Source of the DNA: Streptomyces sp. CA-210063 | Lineage (GTDB): Bacteria; Actinomycetota; Actinomycetes; Streptomycetales; Streptomycetaceae | NCBI RefSeq assembly: GCF_024612015.1 | Contig: NZ_CP102512.1 | Location: forward strand, 4,216,001 to 4,280,000 | Length of the DNA stretch: 64,000 nt | Direction of reading: 5' to 3' | In this document: positions 42,222 to 51,224 of the stretch, in pieces | Layout of the letters: each line of letters begins with the position of its first letter | How positions within the stretch are numbered: position 1 is the stretch's first letter | Made by a program: the position numbers and the translations under genes | Notes under the pieces: model-generated | The model's database searches: none | What the model saw: the letters and a program-made list of their open reading frames with translations, nothing else | What the model was told of the DNA's origin: nothing

Positions 42222-43184
42222 ATGTCCTATCCGACACCGCCCCAGCCGCCCGGCAGTGCCGGGGGCTACGGCCAACAGCCCGGTCCCTACGGGCAACAGC
42301 CCCAGCAGTACGGCCAACCGCCCCAGCTGGGGTCATGGCCGCAGGACCGGCCCCAGCAGTACCCCGGCCAGGCGCCCTACCCGGGTCAGGCACCGCACCC
42401 CGCCCCGGTCCCGACCCCTCCCCCGGCCAAGGGCGGCGCGGCCCGCGGCTGTCTCGCCGGCGCCCTGGGTTTCCTCGGCCTGCTCGGCATGCTCGGCGGC
42501 GGTCTCCTGGTCGGTCACGCGTACTCGAACGCGAGCCAGGACATTCCCAACCGTGACGGCTACGGCCCGACCATGTGGCGGAACGAGCCGGCGGACAAGC
42601 TGTTCCCCGACTACCTGGCCCCCCGGGTGAGCGCGACGACCACGAAGGCCGACAGCGCGCGGGCCACCTGGCACCGCGTCGGCATATCCGAGGACACCGA
42701 CTGCGCGACCGGGCTGAACAAGGCCACCTCGGCCGCTGTGGCGAAGCTCGACTGCGAGGCGGTGCTGCGCGCCACGTATGTGGACCCGACGGGGAACACC
42801 GTCGGGACGGTCGCGCTGATCGTGCTGCCCGCGGGGGAGTCCGCGAAGACGGAGATGACCACGTTCTTCGAGGCGGACGAGGAGAAACTCGACCCCGAGG
42901 TCGGGGTCAAGGCGCTCGCCGTACCCGGCACCATCGCCGCGAAGTGGAGCGACGCGCGGAGCAACGGCGGGGCGGGGATCGTGGTCCCCGAAGGGTCCCT
43001 GCCGTACGTCCTCGTGGCCTCCACCGGCGCGGTCGACGGCCGCAAGGCAGGCCATCTGCCCGGCGAGTTCGGCAGCCACAACTGGGACGCGGGCGACGAC
43101 CGCGCGCCGTGGCGGGGCGCGGCGAAGGCCCTGTGCGACGACCTGAACTACCACCTCGGCGACCTGATCCTGGAGACCTCATGA
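42222..43184 (+). CDS. Membrane-anchored protein with Pro/Gln-rich N-terminus
   Basis: A 320-aa protein. Residues 1-70 are cytoplasmic and rich in Pro, Gln, Gly and Tyr (GGYGQQPGPYGQQPQQYGQ). One membrane segment follows (LAGALGFLGLLGMLGGGLLV, residues about 77-100), then an extracellular domain of about 215 residues with two cysteines (DTDCATG and KLDCEAV), perhaps a disulfide. No known catalytic motif. The start follows GACGAGGAGAGG. It overlaps the protease gene by 4 bp, so the two may work together at the cell surface. Confidence 0.78.
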   Translation: MSYPTPPQPPGSAGGYGQQPGPYGQQPQQYGQPPQLGSWPQDRPQQYPGQAPYPGQAPHPAPVPTPPPAKGGAARGCLAGALGFLGLLGMLGGGLLVGHAYSNASQDIPNRDGYGPTMWRNEPADKLFPDYLAPRVSATTTKADSARATWHRVGISEDTDCATGLNKATSAAVAKLDCEAVLRATYVDPTGNTVGTVALIVLPAGESAKTEMTTFFEADEEKLDPEVGVKALAVPGTIAAKWSDARSNGGAGIVVPEGSLPYVLVASTGAVDGRKAGHLPGEFGSHNWDAGDDRAPWRGAAKALCDDLNYHLGDLILETS

Positions 43185-44383
43185 GCACGGGCACGGGCAT
43201 GAGCAGGGGTGCGGGCATAGGCATGGGCAGGACCGTGCGGCGGGCCGGCGCGGCCACGGCGGCCGCCGCCCTGCTGCTCGGCACGGCGGCCGCGGGTGCG
43301 GCGAGCGCGGCCGAGACGACCCCGCAGTCCTGGGAGTACCAGGCGCTGAAGCTGGGCGCTGCACAGCGGCTCGCGCAGGGCGAGGGCGTCACCGTCGCTG
43401 TCCTGGACACCGGCGTCGAGGCGGACCACCCCGCGCTCAAGGGCAAGGTGACCACGGGCCCCGACTACATCGGGGACGGCTCGGACTCCGACGAGGCGGA
43501 CAACGAGGGCCGCCACGGCACGGCGATGGCCTCGGACGTCCTCAAGGTCGCCCCGAAGGCGAAGATCCTGTCGATCCGGGTGACCGACGGAAGCGGGGAG
43601 CCGGGGTACAGCAAGGGCGGCAACCCGGTCGCGCAGGGCATCAACTACGCCATCGAGCACGGCGCCGACGTGATCTCCATGTCGATCGGCGACCAGCTCC
43701 TCGGCAGCAGCTACGACGAGGACGAGGCCGACGCCCTGGGCCGCGCGGCCCTGGCGGGCGTCCCCGTCCTCGCCTCGGCGGGCAACAACGGCGACCTGTT
43801 CAACGACGCCCAGTACCCGGCGGGCTACCCGGGCGTGATCGCGGTCGCCGCGCTCCAGCCAGGCGGCACCCGGGCCGCGTTCTCCACCGTGCGGACGTAC
43901 AACGCGGTCGCGGCACCCGGCGTCGACATCATGAGCGCGAGCAACACCGGTGGCTACGCGACGATCGACGGCACCTCGCCCGCGACGGCCCTCGCGTCCG
44001 GTGTCGTCGCCCTGATGCTCTCCCACAACGACAAGCTGACCCCGGCCCAGGTCCGGACGATCCTGACCACGACCGCCGGGCACGCCGCCCAGGGCCACAG
44101 CCCGCTGGACGGCTACGGCGTCATCGACGCGCCCGCCGCGATCGAGGCCGCCGAGAAGCCGCCGGCGGACCGGACGGAGCCGGTGGCGTACAAGGGCGAG
44201 GAGCACCTCGGCACCCCGGACGGCACCTCGAAGACGAAGCACCCCGAGCTGGACACGGAGATGGTGACGATCGGGGGCGGCGCGGCGGCCGTCGGGCTGC
44301 TGATGGCCGTGGGGGCCGTACTGATCGGCCGGGCGGGGCGGCGGCGCGCGACACCGGCCGGCGGCCGTGCCGTGACCCGCTGA
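43181..44383 (+). CDS. Mycosin-like S8 serine protease with C-terminal membrane anchor
   Basis: A 400-aa subtilase. After a signal peptide (GAATAAAALLLGTAAAGAAS) come Asp76 (AVLDTGVEADH), His112 (GRHGTAMA) and Ser266 in DGTSPATALASG, where many subtilases have GTSMA. A linker and one membrane helix (GGAAAVGLLMAVGAVLIGRA) end the protein, as in mycosins of type VII secretion systems. No esx or ecc genes are present here, so it is either an orphan or a housekeeping surface protease. It is translationally coupled to the preceding gene. Confidence 0.9.
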   Translation: MSTGTGMSRGAGIGMGRTVRRAGAATAAAALLLGTAAAGAASAAETTPQSWEYQALKLGAAQRLAQGEGVTVAVLDTGVEADHPALKGKVTTGPDYIGDGSDSDEADNEGRHGTAMASDVLKVAPKAKILSIRVTDGSGEPGYSKGGNPVAQGINYAIEHGADVISMSIGDQLLGSSYDEDEADALGRAALAGVPVLASAGNNGDLFNDAQYPAGYPGVIAVAALQPGGTRAAFSTVRTYNAVAAPGVDIMSASNTGGYATIDGTSPATALASGVVALMLSHNDKLTPAQVRTILTTTAGHAAQGHSPLDGYGVIDAPAAIEAAEKPPADRTEPVAYKGEEHLGTPDGTSKTKHPELDTEMVTIGGGAAAVGLLMAVGAVLIGRAGRRRATPAGGRAVTR

Positions 44384-44400
44384 CGCATATCTTGGCGTTC

Positions 44401-44796
44401 ATGCAGTCCTACACAATCGGTCAGGCCGCGCGGCTGCTCGGGGTCAGCCCCGACACCGCGCGGCGGTGGGCGGACGCGGGCCGGGTGGCGACCCGGCGCG
44501 ACGAGAGCGGGCGCCGGCTCATCGACGGGAAGGACCTCGCGGCCTTCTCCGTGGAGCTGGCCTCGGACACCGCCGACGAGGCCGACGTGCCGTACACGTC
44601 GGCCCGCAACGCCTTCGCCGGCATCGTCACCGCCGTGAAGCTCGGTGACGTGGCGGCCCAGGTCGAGATCCAGGCGGGCCCGCACCGCCTGGTCTCCCTG
44701 CTCACCCGCGAGGCCGTGGAGGAGCTCGGCCTGGAGGTCGGCATGGAGGCCACGGCCCGGGTGAAGTCCACGAATGTGCACATCGACCGGACGTGA
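44401..44796 (+). CDS. Molybdate-responsive regulator with helix-turn-helix and Mop (TOBE) domain
   Basis: A 131-aa protein. Residues 1-60 are an excisionase/MerR-like helix-turn-helix (YTIGQAARLLGVSPDTARRW) and residues about 65-131 a Mop/TOBE domain (SARNAFAGIVTAVKLGDVAA, then VEELGLEVGMEATARVKSTN) that binds molybdate or tungstate. It probably controls the modABC genes that follow, like a compact ModE. ATG 44401 has no strong ribosome binding site; a leaderless transcript is possible. Confidence 0.9.
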   Translation: MQSYTIGQAARLLGVSPDTARRWADAGRVATRRDESGRRLIDGKDLAAFSVELASDTADEADVPYTSARNAFAGIVTAVKLGDVAAQVEIQAGPHRLVSLLTREAVEELGLEVGMEATARVKSTNVHIDRT

Positions 44797-44809
44797 ACGG
44801 CACACCCAT

Positions 44810-44829
44810 GGGAACGCACATGCGCTCCC
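44810..44829. promoter_or_regulatory. Candidate molybdate operator before modA
   Basis: GGGAACGCACATGCGCTCCC is a palindrome with one mismatched pair. The core CACATGCG recurs at 44881-44888 and, as CTCATGCG, near 44849. All lie between the Mop regulator and modA. Confidence 0.5.
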
Positions 44830-44958
44830 ACAAGCCCAGGTGACCTGGCTCATGCGATGCCACAGGAGACTTACCCCTCGCACATGCGTCAAGATGGTCG
44901 GCGTAGCGTCCGGCTTGCTGGGTGGGCCGGCTCCGAGGGAGTGGGTAGGGAGATCGTG

Positions 44959-45753
44959 ATGATCCGTTCCGTGCGTCTGGTCGCCGGCGTGGGCGCCGCC
45001 GCGCTGCTGGTGACCCTGAGCGCCTGCTCCTCCTCCGACGAGGCGTCGCCCGCCGCGTCCGGCTCCTCGGACGAGCTCTCCGGCACGGTGACCGTGTTCG
45101 CCGCCGCGTCGCTGAAGGAGAGCTTCACGACGCTGGGGAAGCGGTTCGAGGAGGAGCACCCCGGTACGAAGGTGACCTTCAACTTCGGCGGCAGCGACTC
45201 CCTCGCCGCGAGCATCACCGGCGGCGCCCCGGCCGACGTGTTCGCCTCTGCCAGCCCGAAGACGATGGCGATCGTGACGGACGCGGGCGACGCCTCCGGC
45301 GCACCCGCCACCTTCGTCCGCAACCAGCTGGAGATCGTGACCCTGCCGGGCAACCCCGACCGGATCGCCTCCCTGAAGGACCTCACCGAGTCGGGCCTCA
45401 AGGTCGTGCTGTGCGACAAGGAGGTGCCGTGCGGCGCCGCCACGCAGAAGGCGCTGGAGGCCAGTGGCCTCAAGCTCACGCCCGTCTCGTACGAGCAGGA
45501 CGTCAAGGCGGCCCTGACGAAGGTCGAGCTGAAGGAGGCCGACGCGGCGGTCGTCTACAAGACCGATGTGCAGGCCGCGGGTGACAAGGTGGAGGGCGTG
45601 GACTTCCCCGAGTCGGCCGACGCCGTCAACGACTACCCGATCGCCCTCCTCAAGGACGCGCCCAACGCCGACGCCGCCGAGGCGTTCATCGAGCTGGTGC
45701 GGTCCGCCGAGGGCCGACAGGTCCTGACCGGGGCCGGATTCCTGGAGCCGTGA
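44959..45753 (+). CDS. modA: Molybdate ABC transporter substrate-binding lipoprotein
   Basis: A 264-aa lipoprotein with lipobox LSAC near residue 23. The mature part starts GTVTVFAAASLKESFTTLGK, followed by NFGGSDSLAASITGGAPADV and AAVVYKTDVQAAG, all typical of ModA. It binds molybdate outside the membrane and hands it to ModB. ATG 44959 is preferred over GTG 44956 by spacing to GGGAG. Its stop overlaps modB (GTGA). Confidence 0.95.
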   Translation: MIRSVRLVAGVGAAALLVTLSACSSSDEASPAASGSSDELSGTVTVFAAASLKESFTTLGKRFEEEHPGTKVTFNFGGSDSLAASITGGAPADVFASASPKTMAIVTDAGDASGAPATFVRNQLEIVTLPGNPDRIASLKDLTESGLKVVLCDKEVPCGAATQKALEASGLKLTPVSYEQDVKAALTKVELKEADAAVVYKTDVQAAGDKVEGVDFPESADAVNDYPIALLKDAPNADAAEAFIELVRSAEGRQVLTGAGFLEP

Positions 45754-46613
45754 GCAGGCCCTCCGGCAGCCCGGACGCGTCCGGGACCGTGGTGGCGGGC
45801 GGGGCCCGACGGGTACGGCGGGTACGGCGCCTGCGCGGCTCCGTCCCCGTCCCGCTGCTCCTCCCCGCCCTGATCGGCGTCGCCTTCCTGGTGCTGCCGC
45901 TGGTCGCGCTGCTCGTGCGGACGCCGTGGTCGAGCCTGCCGGAGCAGCTGACCAGCGCGGAGGTGTGGGAGGCGCTGCGGCTGTCGCTGGTGTGCGCGAC
46001 GCTGGCCACGGTGGTGAGCCTGGTGCTGGGGGTGCCGCTGGCGTGGGTGCTGGCCCGGGTCGAGTTCCCGGGCCGTGGTCTCGTACGGGCCCTCGTCACC
46101 CTCCCCCTGGTCCTGCCCCCGGTGGTCGGCGGTGTCGCCCTGTTGATGGCGCTCGGCCGCAACGGGGTCGTCGGGCGCCTGCTGGACGACTGGTTCGGTC
46201 TCACCCTTCCCTTCACCACCACCGGGGTCGTGATCGCCGAGGCGTTCGTGGCGATGCCGTTCCTCGTCATCAGCGTCGAGGGCACGCTCCGGGCCGCCGA
46301 CCCGCGCTACGAGGAGGCCGCGACGACGCTGGGGGCGTCCCGGTTCACCGCGTTCCGCCGGGTGACCCTGCCGCTGATCGCCCCCGGCGTCGCCGCCGGC
46401 GCGGTCCTCGCCTGGGCGCGGGCACTGGGCGAGTTCGGCGCGACGATCACCTTCGCCGGCAACTTCCCCGGCCGCACCCAGACCATGCCCCTAGCCGTCT
46501 ACCTCGCCCTCCAGAGCGACCCGGCCGCCGCGATCTCCCTGAGCCTCGTACTGCTCGCGGTGTCGGTGGCGGTGCTGGCGGGCTTGCGGGACCGTTGGAT
46601 GACGGCGTCATGA
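45750..46613 (+). CDS. modB: Molybdate ABC transporter permease
   Basis: A 287-aa permease with about six helices and the EAA-type loop EEAATTLGASRFTAFRRVTLP. LPPVVGGVALLMALG and ARALGEFGATITFAGNFPGR are ModB/CysT-type signatures. GTG 45750 overlaps the modA stop. The 85-bp gap to modC contains a 14-bp direct repeat (CCGGCGCAATCGCG). Confidence 0.95.
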   Translation: MSRPSGSPDASGTVVAGGARRVRRVRRLRGSVPVPLLLPALIGVAFLVLPLVALLVRTPWSSLPEQLTSAEVWEALRLSLVCATLATVVSLVLGVPLAWVLARVEFPGRGLVRALVTLPLVLPPVVGGVALLMALGRNGVVGRLLDDWFGLTLPFTTTGVVIAEAFVAMPFLVISVEGTLRAADPRYEEAATTLGASRFTAFRRVTLPLIAPGVAAGAVLAWARALGEFGATITFAGNFPGRTQTMPLAVYLALQSDPAAAISLSLVLLAVSVAVLAGLRDRWMTAS

Positions 46614-46698
46614 CGCAAGCCGGCGAAGCGGCGGACCGGCGCAATCGCGAGCCGGCGCAATCGCGGTCCGGCGGCATGCCGAGCAAGCAGGTTGGTGA

Positions 46699-47988
46699 GT
46701 GAGCGAAGTGCCGATGAGTGAAACCCCGGCCGCCGTCGATCCGGCTCTCGCCGCCAACGGCGCCGACCGCTCCGAAGGGCTGGACGCCCACCTCGTCGTC
46801 CAGCGCGGTGACTTCCGCCTGGACGTCTCCCTGACGGCCGCCCCCGGCGACGTCGTGGCCCTGCTCGGCCCCAACGGCGCCGGAAAGACCACCGCGTTGC
46901 GCGCCCTGGCGGGCCTGACCCCGCTCACCGGCGGCCATCTACGGCTGGAGGGGGCCGCGTTGGAGCGTACGGCGCCCGAGTCCCGGCCGGTCGGTGTCGT
47001 CTTCCAGGACTACCTGCTCTTCCCGCACCTCACCGCCCTGGACAACATCGCCTTCGGCCCCCGCTGCCAGGGCGCGACCAAGGCGGAAGCCCGCGCGCAG
47101 GCCGCCGAGTGGCTGGACCGGATGGGTCTCGCCGAGTACGCCGGGACCAAGCCGCGCCGCCTCTCCGGCGGCCAGGCCCAGCGCGTCGCCCTCGCCCGCG
47201 CCCTCGCCACCCGCCCCCGCCTGCTGCTCCTCGACGAGCCCCTCGCCGCGCTGGACGCCCGCACCCGCCTCGACGTACGGGCCCAACTCCGGCGCCATCT
47301 CGCCGAGTTCGAGGCCGTCGCCGTACTCGTCACGCACGACCCGTTGGACGCCATGGTCCTGGCCGACCGGCTCGTCGTCGTCGAGCACGGCCGGGTGGTC
47401 CAGGAGGGCACCCCACGCGACATCGCCCGCCACCCCCGCACGGACTACATCGCCCACCTGGTCGGCCTGAACCTGTACCGGGGACAGGCCGAGGGCCACG
47501 TCGTACGCCTCGACACGGAGGGCATGGCGACCACAGGAGCCGTAGGAGACACAGGCGGCAGGGGCCCGGCGGGCGCGCCGACGAAGAACGCAGGCCGCCC
47601 TGCGGACACGCCGGCGAAAACCACAGGCCGCCCGGCGGGCGCGCCAACGAAAACCACAGGCCGCCCGGCGGACACGCCGGCCAAAACCACAGACCGCCCG
47701 GCGATCACGACCACCGAGGACCTCACGGGCCCCGTCTTCGTCGCCTTCCCCCCGAGCGCCGTGACCCTCCACCGCGACCGGCCCACCGGCTCCAGCGCCC
47801 GCAACCTCTGGCGGTGCGAGGTGGCCGGCCTGGAGGTCCACGGTGACCAGATCCGCGCCGACCTGACGGGCGAACTCCCGCTCACCGCCGACCTCACGAC
47901 CGTGGCGGCCGCCGAACTCGGCCTCCACCCGGGAACACCGGTATGGGTGACGGTGAAGGCGACGCAGACCCACGCGTATCCGGCGTGA
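46699..47988 (+). CDS. modC: Molybdate ABC transporter ATP-binding protein
   Basis: A 429-aa ATPase. Walker A LLGPNGAGKTTALRAL, Q-loop VVFQDYLLFPHL, signature RRLSGGQAQRVALARALA, Walker B LLLLDEPLAALD and H-loop VTHDPLDAM are complete. The C-terminal TOBE region is split by about 65 residues containing four 11-residue Pro/Thr/Lys repeats, which makes the protein longer than usual ModC (about 350-360 aa). GTG 46699 is used; an ATG at 46714 is possible. Confidence 0.93.
   Translation: MSEVPMSETPAAVDPALAANGADRSEGLDAHLVVQRGDFRLDVSLTAAPGDVVALLGPNGAGKTTALRALAGLTPLTGGHLRLEGAALERTAPESRPVGVVFQDYLLFPHLTALDNIAFGPRCQGATKAEARAQAAEWLDRMGLAEYAGTKPRRLSGGQAQRVALARALATRPRLLLLDEPLAALDARTRLDVRAQLRRHLAEFEAVAVLVTHDPLDAMVLADRLVVVEHGRVVQEGTPRDIARHPRTDYIAHLVGLNLYRGQAEGHVVRLDTEGMATTGAVGDTGGRGPAGAPTKNAGRPADTPAKTTGRPAGAPTKTTGRPADTPAKTTDRPAITTTEDLTGPVFVAFPPSAVTLHRDRPTGSSARNLWRCEVAGLEVHGDQIRADLTGELPLTADLTTVAAAELGLHPGTPVWVTVKATQTHAYPA
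47572..47703. repeat. Four 33-bp tandem units inside modC
   Basis: Units at 47572-47604, 47605-47637, 47638-47670 and 47671-47703 encode alternating GAPTKTTGRPA and DTPAKTTGRPA. The period of 33 bp keeps the frame. Units 1/3 and 2/4 are most alike, suggesting a doubled 66-bp ancestor. Confidence 0.92.
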
Positions 47989-48012
47989 GAACACCCACGT
48001 CAGGTCAGCTGA

Positions 48013-48405
48013 TCACCACTCGGGAGCGAGCGTCCGCCCGCACCAGCCCAGGATCTCCGGGTCGGCCGGATCCGCCTCGTCCCCGTCGACCCAGTCGTAC
48101 AGCTTCACGTACGACCCGCCCGACGAGCCGGGCAGCCGCGACACGTACGCCCCCTCGCGGTCCGCGAACAACCGGGGCGCGGAGATCCCCAGCGCCTCCG
48201 CGGCGTTCCGCAACGCCGCCTCCCGCCCCACCTGCTCCTCGTCACACTCGAACAGAAGCTCCTTCACCGCCCACGAGACACCGCCGCCGCCCCCGCCCGA
48301 CAGCCGCCAGATCTGCCCCAGCGCGCCACGGGCGACGGGCTCCATGCGCCATGCCCCGGCGCCGAGGCCGTACGCCTCCGCGATGAAGTCCGCTCTGCTC
48401 CGCAT
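48013..48405 (-). pseudogene. Truncated phosphotransferase/kinase-like gene
   Basis: A 130-aa frame resembling the N-terminal lobe of aminoglycoside-phosphotransferase-like kinases: GALGQIWRLSGGGGGGVSWA, then VKELLFECDEEQVGREAALR (ATP-binding Lys and Glu) and YVKLYDWVDGDEADP. In the family the hinge is followed by about 150 residues with the catalytic HGD and DFD motifs; here it stops after ILGWCGRTLAPEW, next to modC. Either the 3' part was deleted or a frameshift created the stop. It is probably not an active kinase. Confidence 0.65.
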
Positions 48406-48498
48406 GTGGTCACCTTCCGGTCGGCCAACGGGGTCTGCCTCTTCGCATCCACCCCTCCGTATCTGCCCCTCGACATGTGAACAGACCCGTGCGCCGCA

Positions 48499-49959
48499 TC
48501 ACTCCCGCACCCGGCCCTCCCGCAGGAACAACGCACTGGTGAGGGTGCCCAGGAGCACCACGGCGGCGTTCAGGGCGATCGCGACCTTGAGCCCGCCGAG
48601 CACGGCCGCGGCCCCGCTGCCGCCGAGGGCGGCCGTGGCGACGGCGCTCATGATGGGCGTGCCCATGGTGATGCCGATCTGCTGGGTCATGGTGGCCAGA
48701 CCGGTGGCGAGGCCCTGCTCGTGGTCGGCGAGCCCGGAGGTGGCGGTGACCATGAAGCCGACGATGACCAGCATGTTGCCGACACCGCCGGCGAAGGTGG
48801 CGACCAGCAGCAGCCACATCCACGAACGGTCGTCGCCGAGCCCGAGGAGCGCGGCGGTGAACACGGTCTGGACGACACCCCCGACGATCAGCGTCCGCCT
48901 GGTGCCGAGCCGGCCGATGACCCTGGGCGCGAGGGTGCCGCCGACGACCGTCCCGACGCCCAGCACCCCGAACGACAGCCCGGCGGCGAGCGGTGAGAAC
49001 CCGAGCACTTCCTGGAGGTACAGGGTGAGCAGGAAGACCAGCGACGTCTCCGTGAGGAAGGCGATCAGACCGGCGACGTTCCCCCAGGCCACCGACCGCT
49101 TCCCGAGCACCCCGACCGGCACCAGCGGCGCGGCCGCCCGGCGCTCGACGGCGTGGAAGACGACGAGCAGGACGGCACCCACCGCGAGCGACAGCAGCGC
49201 GGCGGGCGAGCCCCAGCCGTGCTCCCCCGCCCGGGTCAGCCCGAGGACCACGGCCAGCAGACCGAGCGTGACGCTCACGGCACCCGGCACGTCCAGCCTC
49301 GGCCGCTCCTGGATCCGGGACTCCTTGATGACCGTCGGCGCGATGACGAGGACGGCGAGGGCGACGGGCACGTTGACGAAGAACGCCCAGCGCCAGGAGA
49401 GCAGATCGGTGAGCAGCCCGCCGAGGATCGCGCCGGTGGTGAAACCGGCCGACATCAACGCCCCGTTGAGACCGAGCGCCTTCTCCCGCAGCGGCCCCTC
49501 CGGGAAGGAGGTCGTCAGCAGCGACAGCCCGGCCGGGGTGACGGCGGCCGTCGCCAGCCCCTGGAAGACCCGGGCTGCGATCAGCACCTCCGGATCCCGC
49601 GCGAGCCCGCCGACCAGCGAGGCCACGGCCAGCACCACCAGCCCGCCGAGGAAGAGACGGCGACGCCCGAACAGATCGGCCACCCGCCCGAAGAGCAGCG
49701 TGAAACCGGCCGCGCACAACGCGAACGCCGTGCCGATCCACTGCAGCCCCGCCAGCGAGAACCCCAGCCCCTCCCCGATCACGGGCAACGCCACGTTCAG
49801 GATGGAGAAGTCCACGGCCAGCATGAACTGGGCCGCGAGCAGCACCACGAGGGTCAGCCGGAGCCGGGGGGTGAGTGCGGTGGCGGCAGCCGGGCCGGGC
49901 GCCGTATCGCGTCGGCGGCGGGGCGCCGTACCGGCCGCCTCCGAGTCTGTGACGGACAT
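48499..49959 (-). CDS. MFS drug exporter, DHA2 (14-helix) family
   Basis: A 486-aa transporter with about 14 helices. Motif A appears as GRVADLFGRRRLFLGGL, the DHA2 signature as DFSILNVALPVIGEGLGFS, and motif C-like GLNGALMSAGFTTGAILGGLL is present. It exports small drugs using the proton gradient; the substrate is unknown. GGAAGGGA precedes ATG 49959. The MmyB-type regulator is encoded divergently and probably controls it. Confidence 0.92.
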   Translation of the reverse strand: MSVTDSEAAGTAPRRRRDTAPGPAAATALTPRLRLTLVVLLAAQFMLAVDFSILNVALPVIGEGLGFSLAGLQWIGTAFALCAAGFTLLFGRVADLFGRRRLFLGGLVVLAVASLVGGLARDPEVLIAARVFQGLATAAVTPAGLSLLTTSFPEGPLREKALGLNGALMSAGFTTGAILGGLLTDLLSWRWAFFVNVPVALAVLVIAPTVIKESRIQERPRLDVPGAVSVTLGLLAVVLGLTRAGEHGWGSPAALLSLAVGAVLLVVFHAVERRAAAPLVPVGVLGKRSVAWGNVAGLIAFLTETSLVFLLTLYLQEVLGFSPLAAGLSFGVLGVGTVVGGTLAPRVIGRLGTRRTLIVGGVVQTVFTAALLGLGDDRSWMWLLLVATFAGGVGNMLVIVGFMVTATSGLADHEQGLATGLATMTQQIGITMGTPIMSAVATAALGGSGAAAVLGGLKVAIALNAAVVLLGTLTSALFLREGRVRE

Positions 49960-50292
49960 GTCGTCGAGTCCCTTCCTCTCCTCGTGCACCGTCCGCGCGC
50001 ATCCGTCGTACGTCATCGTCGTCGGCGTACGTCCTCGTCCTCGGCGTACGCCTTCTCGTCCTCGGCGTACGTCCATGTCGTACGCCCTCGTCGTACGACC
50101 TCACGCGCGGCTACGGAGAGAGGCTCGCCCGTCCCGCGAACCCCAGCCAGAACCCTGTCCCGCACAGTCGGCGCAAGGGTGGTCATCGCGGCACCACCCT
50201 CACGGCCCCCGCCCGTCCACGGCCCTGTGCATGATGGAAGGGGCGGCGCTCACGGCCCCGCACGCGCACGGACCGTCGACCCGGGAGGCACG
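49960..50292. promoter_or_regulatory. Divergent promoter region of the MFS exporter and MmyB-type regulator
   Basis: This 333-bp gap has no gene. From 50006 to 50099 it contains direct repeats around CTCGTCCTCGGCGTACG and CGTCGTACG, three to five near-copies. The regulator start has GGGAGG seven bases upstream. I see no clear -35/-10 pair. Confidence 0.5.
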
Positions 50293-51189
50293 ATGAACGT
50301 CCCGTCCGAGCTGGGCGACTTCCTCAGGTCCCGCCGGGCCGCGCTGCGCCCCGAGGAGGCCGGCATCACCCCGCACCCGACCCGCCGCAGGGTGACCGGC
50401 CTGCGCCGCGAGGAGCTGGCGACGCTCGCGGGGGTGAGCATCACCCACTACACCCGCCTCGAACAGGGCCGCGCCCTCAGCCCCTCGGACAGCGTCCTGG
50501 ACGCCCTCGCCCGCACCCTGCGCCTCACCGAGGACGAGGCCGCCCATCTGAAGGCCCTGGCCCGCCCGGTCCCTTCCTCCCCCTCCGCCGCCCGCCCCGC
50601 CACGGCACACGCGGAGCACGCGACCCCCTCGACCCGTCGCCTCCTGGCCGCCATGACCGACGTACCGGCCCTCGTCCTGAACCGCCGCAACGACGTCCTC
50701 GCCTGGAACCCCCTCGGCCGCGCCCTCCTCGCCGCCCATCTGCCGCCCGAGGCCCCGGACACCCCCGCCGACCGCCCCAACCTGACCTGGATGCTCTTCC
50801 TGGACGCCCGGTACCGCGACCTCCACGCGCACCGGAGCGAGGAGGCGGCACTCTCCGTGGCCTCCCTCCGCGTCATCGCCGGCCGCCACCCCGACGACCG
50901 TGCCCTCGCCGAACTCGTGGGCCAACTGGCGGTGCGTTCCGCCGAGTTCGCGGCCCTCTGGTCCCGCCACCCCGTCCGCACCTGCACCTCGGGCGTGAAG
51001 CACCTGCGCCACCCCCGCGTCGGCCCGCTGACCCTGACCTTCGAGAACCTCCTCGTCCCGGGCACCTCCGGCCACCGCCTGATCGCGTACACGGCGGAGC
51101 CCGGGTCCCCGTCGGAAGCCGCCCTGGGCCTCCTGGGCAGCCGGGCGACGACTCCGGTCGCGCGGAACCCCACGGCCGTACGACGCTGA
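50293..51189 (+). CDS. XRE-family regulator with MmyB-like ligand domain
   Basis: A 298-aa regulator. The helix-turn-helix covers residues about 8-75 (LGDFLRSRRAALRPEEAGIT, then GLRREELATLAGVSITHYTR). The MmyB-like domain follows (VPALVLNRRNDVLAWNPLGR, then NLTWMLFLDARYRDL). Such proteins bind a small hydrophobic ligand and often repress a neighbouring exporter or oxidoreductase. It is divergent from the MFS gene. Confidence 0.93.
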   Translation: MNVPSELGDFLRSRRAALRPEEAGITPHPTRRRVTGLRREELATLAGVSITHYTRLEQGRALSPSDSVLDALARTLRLTEDEAAHLKALARPVPSSPSAARPATAHAEHATPSTRRLLAAMTDVPALVLNRRNDVLAWNPLGRALLAAHLPPEAPDTPADRPNLTWMLFLDARYRDLHAHRSEEAALSVASLRVIAGRHPDDRALAELVGQLAVRSAEFAALWSRHPVRTCTSGVKHLRHPRVGPLTLTFENLLVPGTSGHRLIAYTAEPGSPSEAALGLLGSRATTPVARNPTAVRR

Positions 51190-51224
51190 GAAGAGGATCT
51201 CCACCCGCGCAGCCGGAGGACGAC

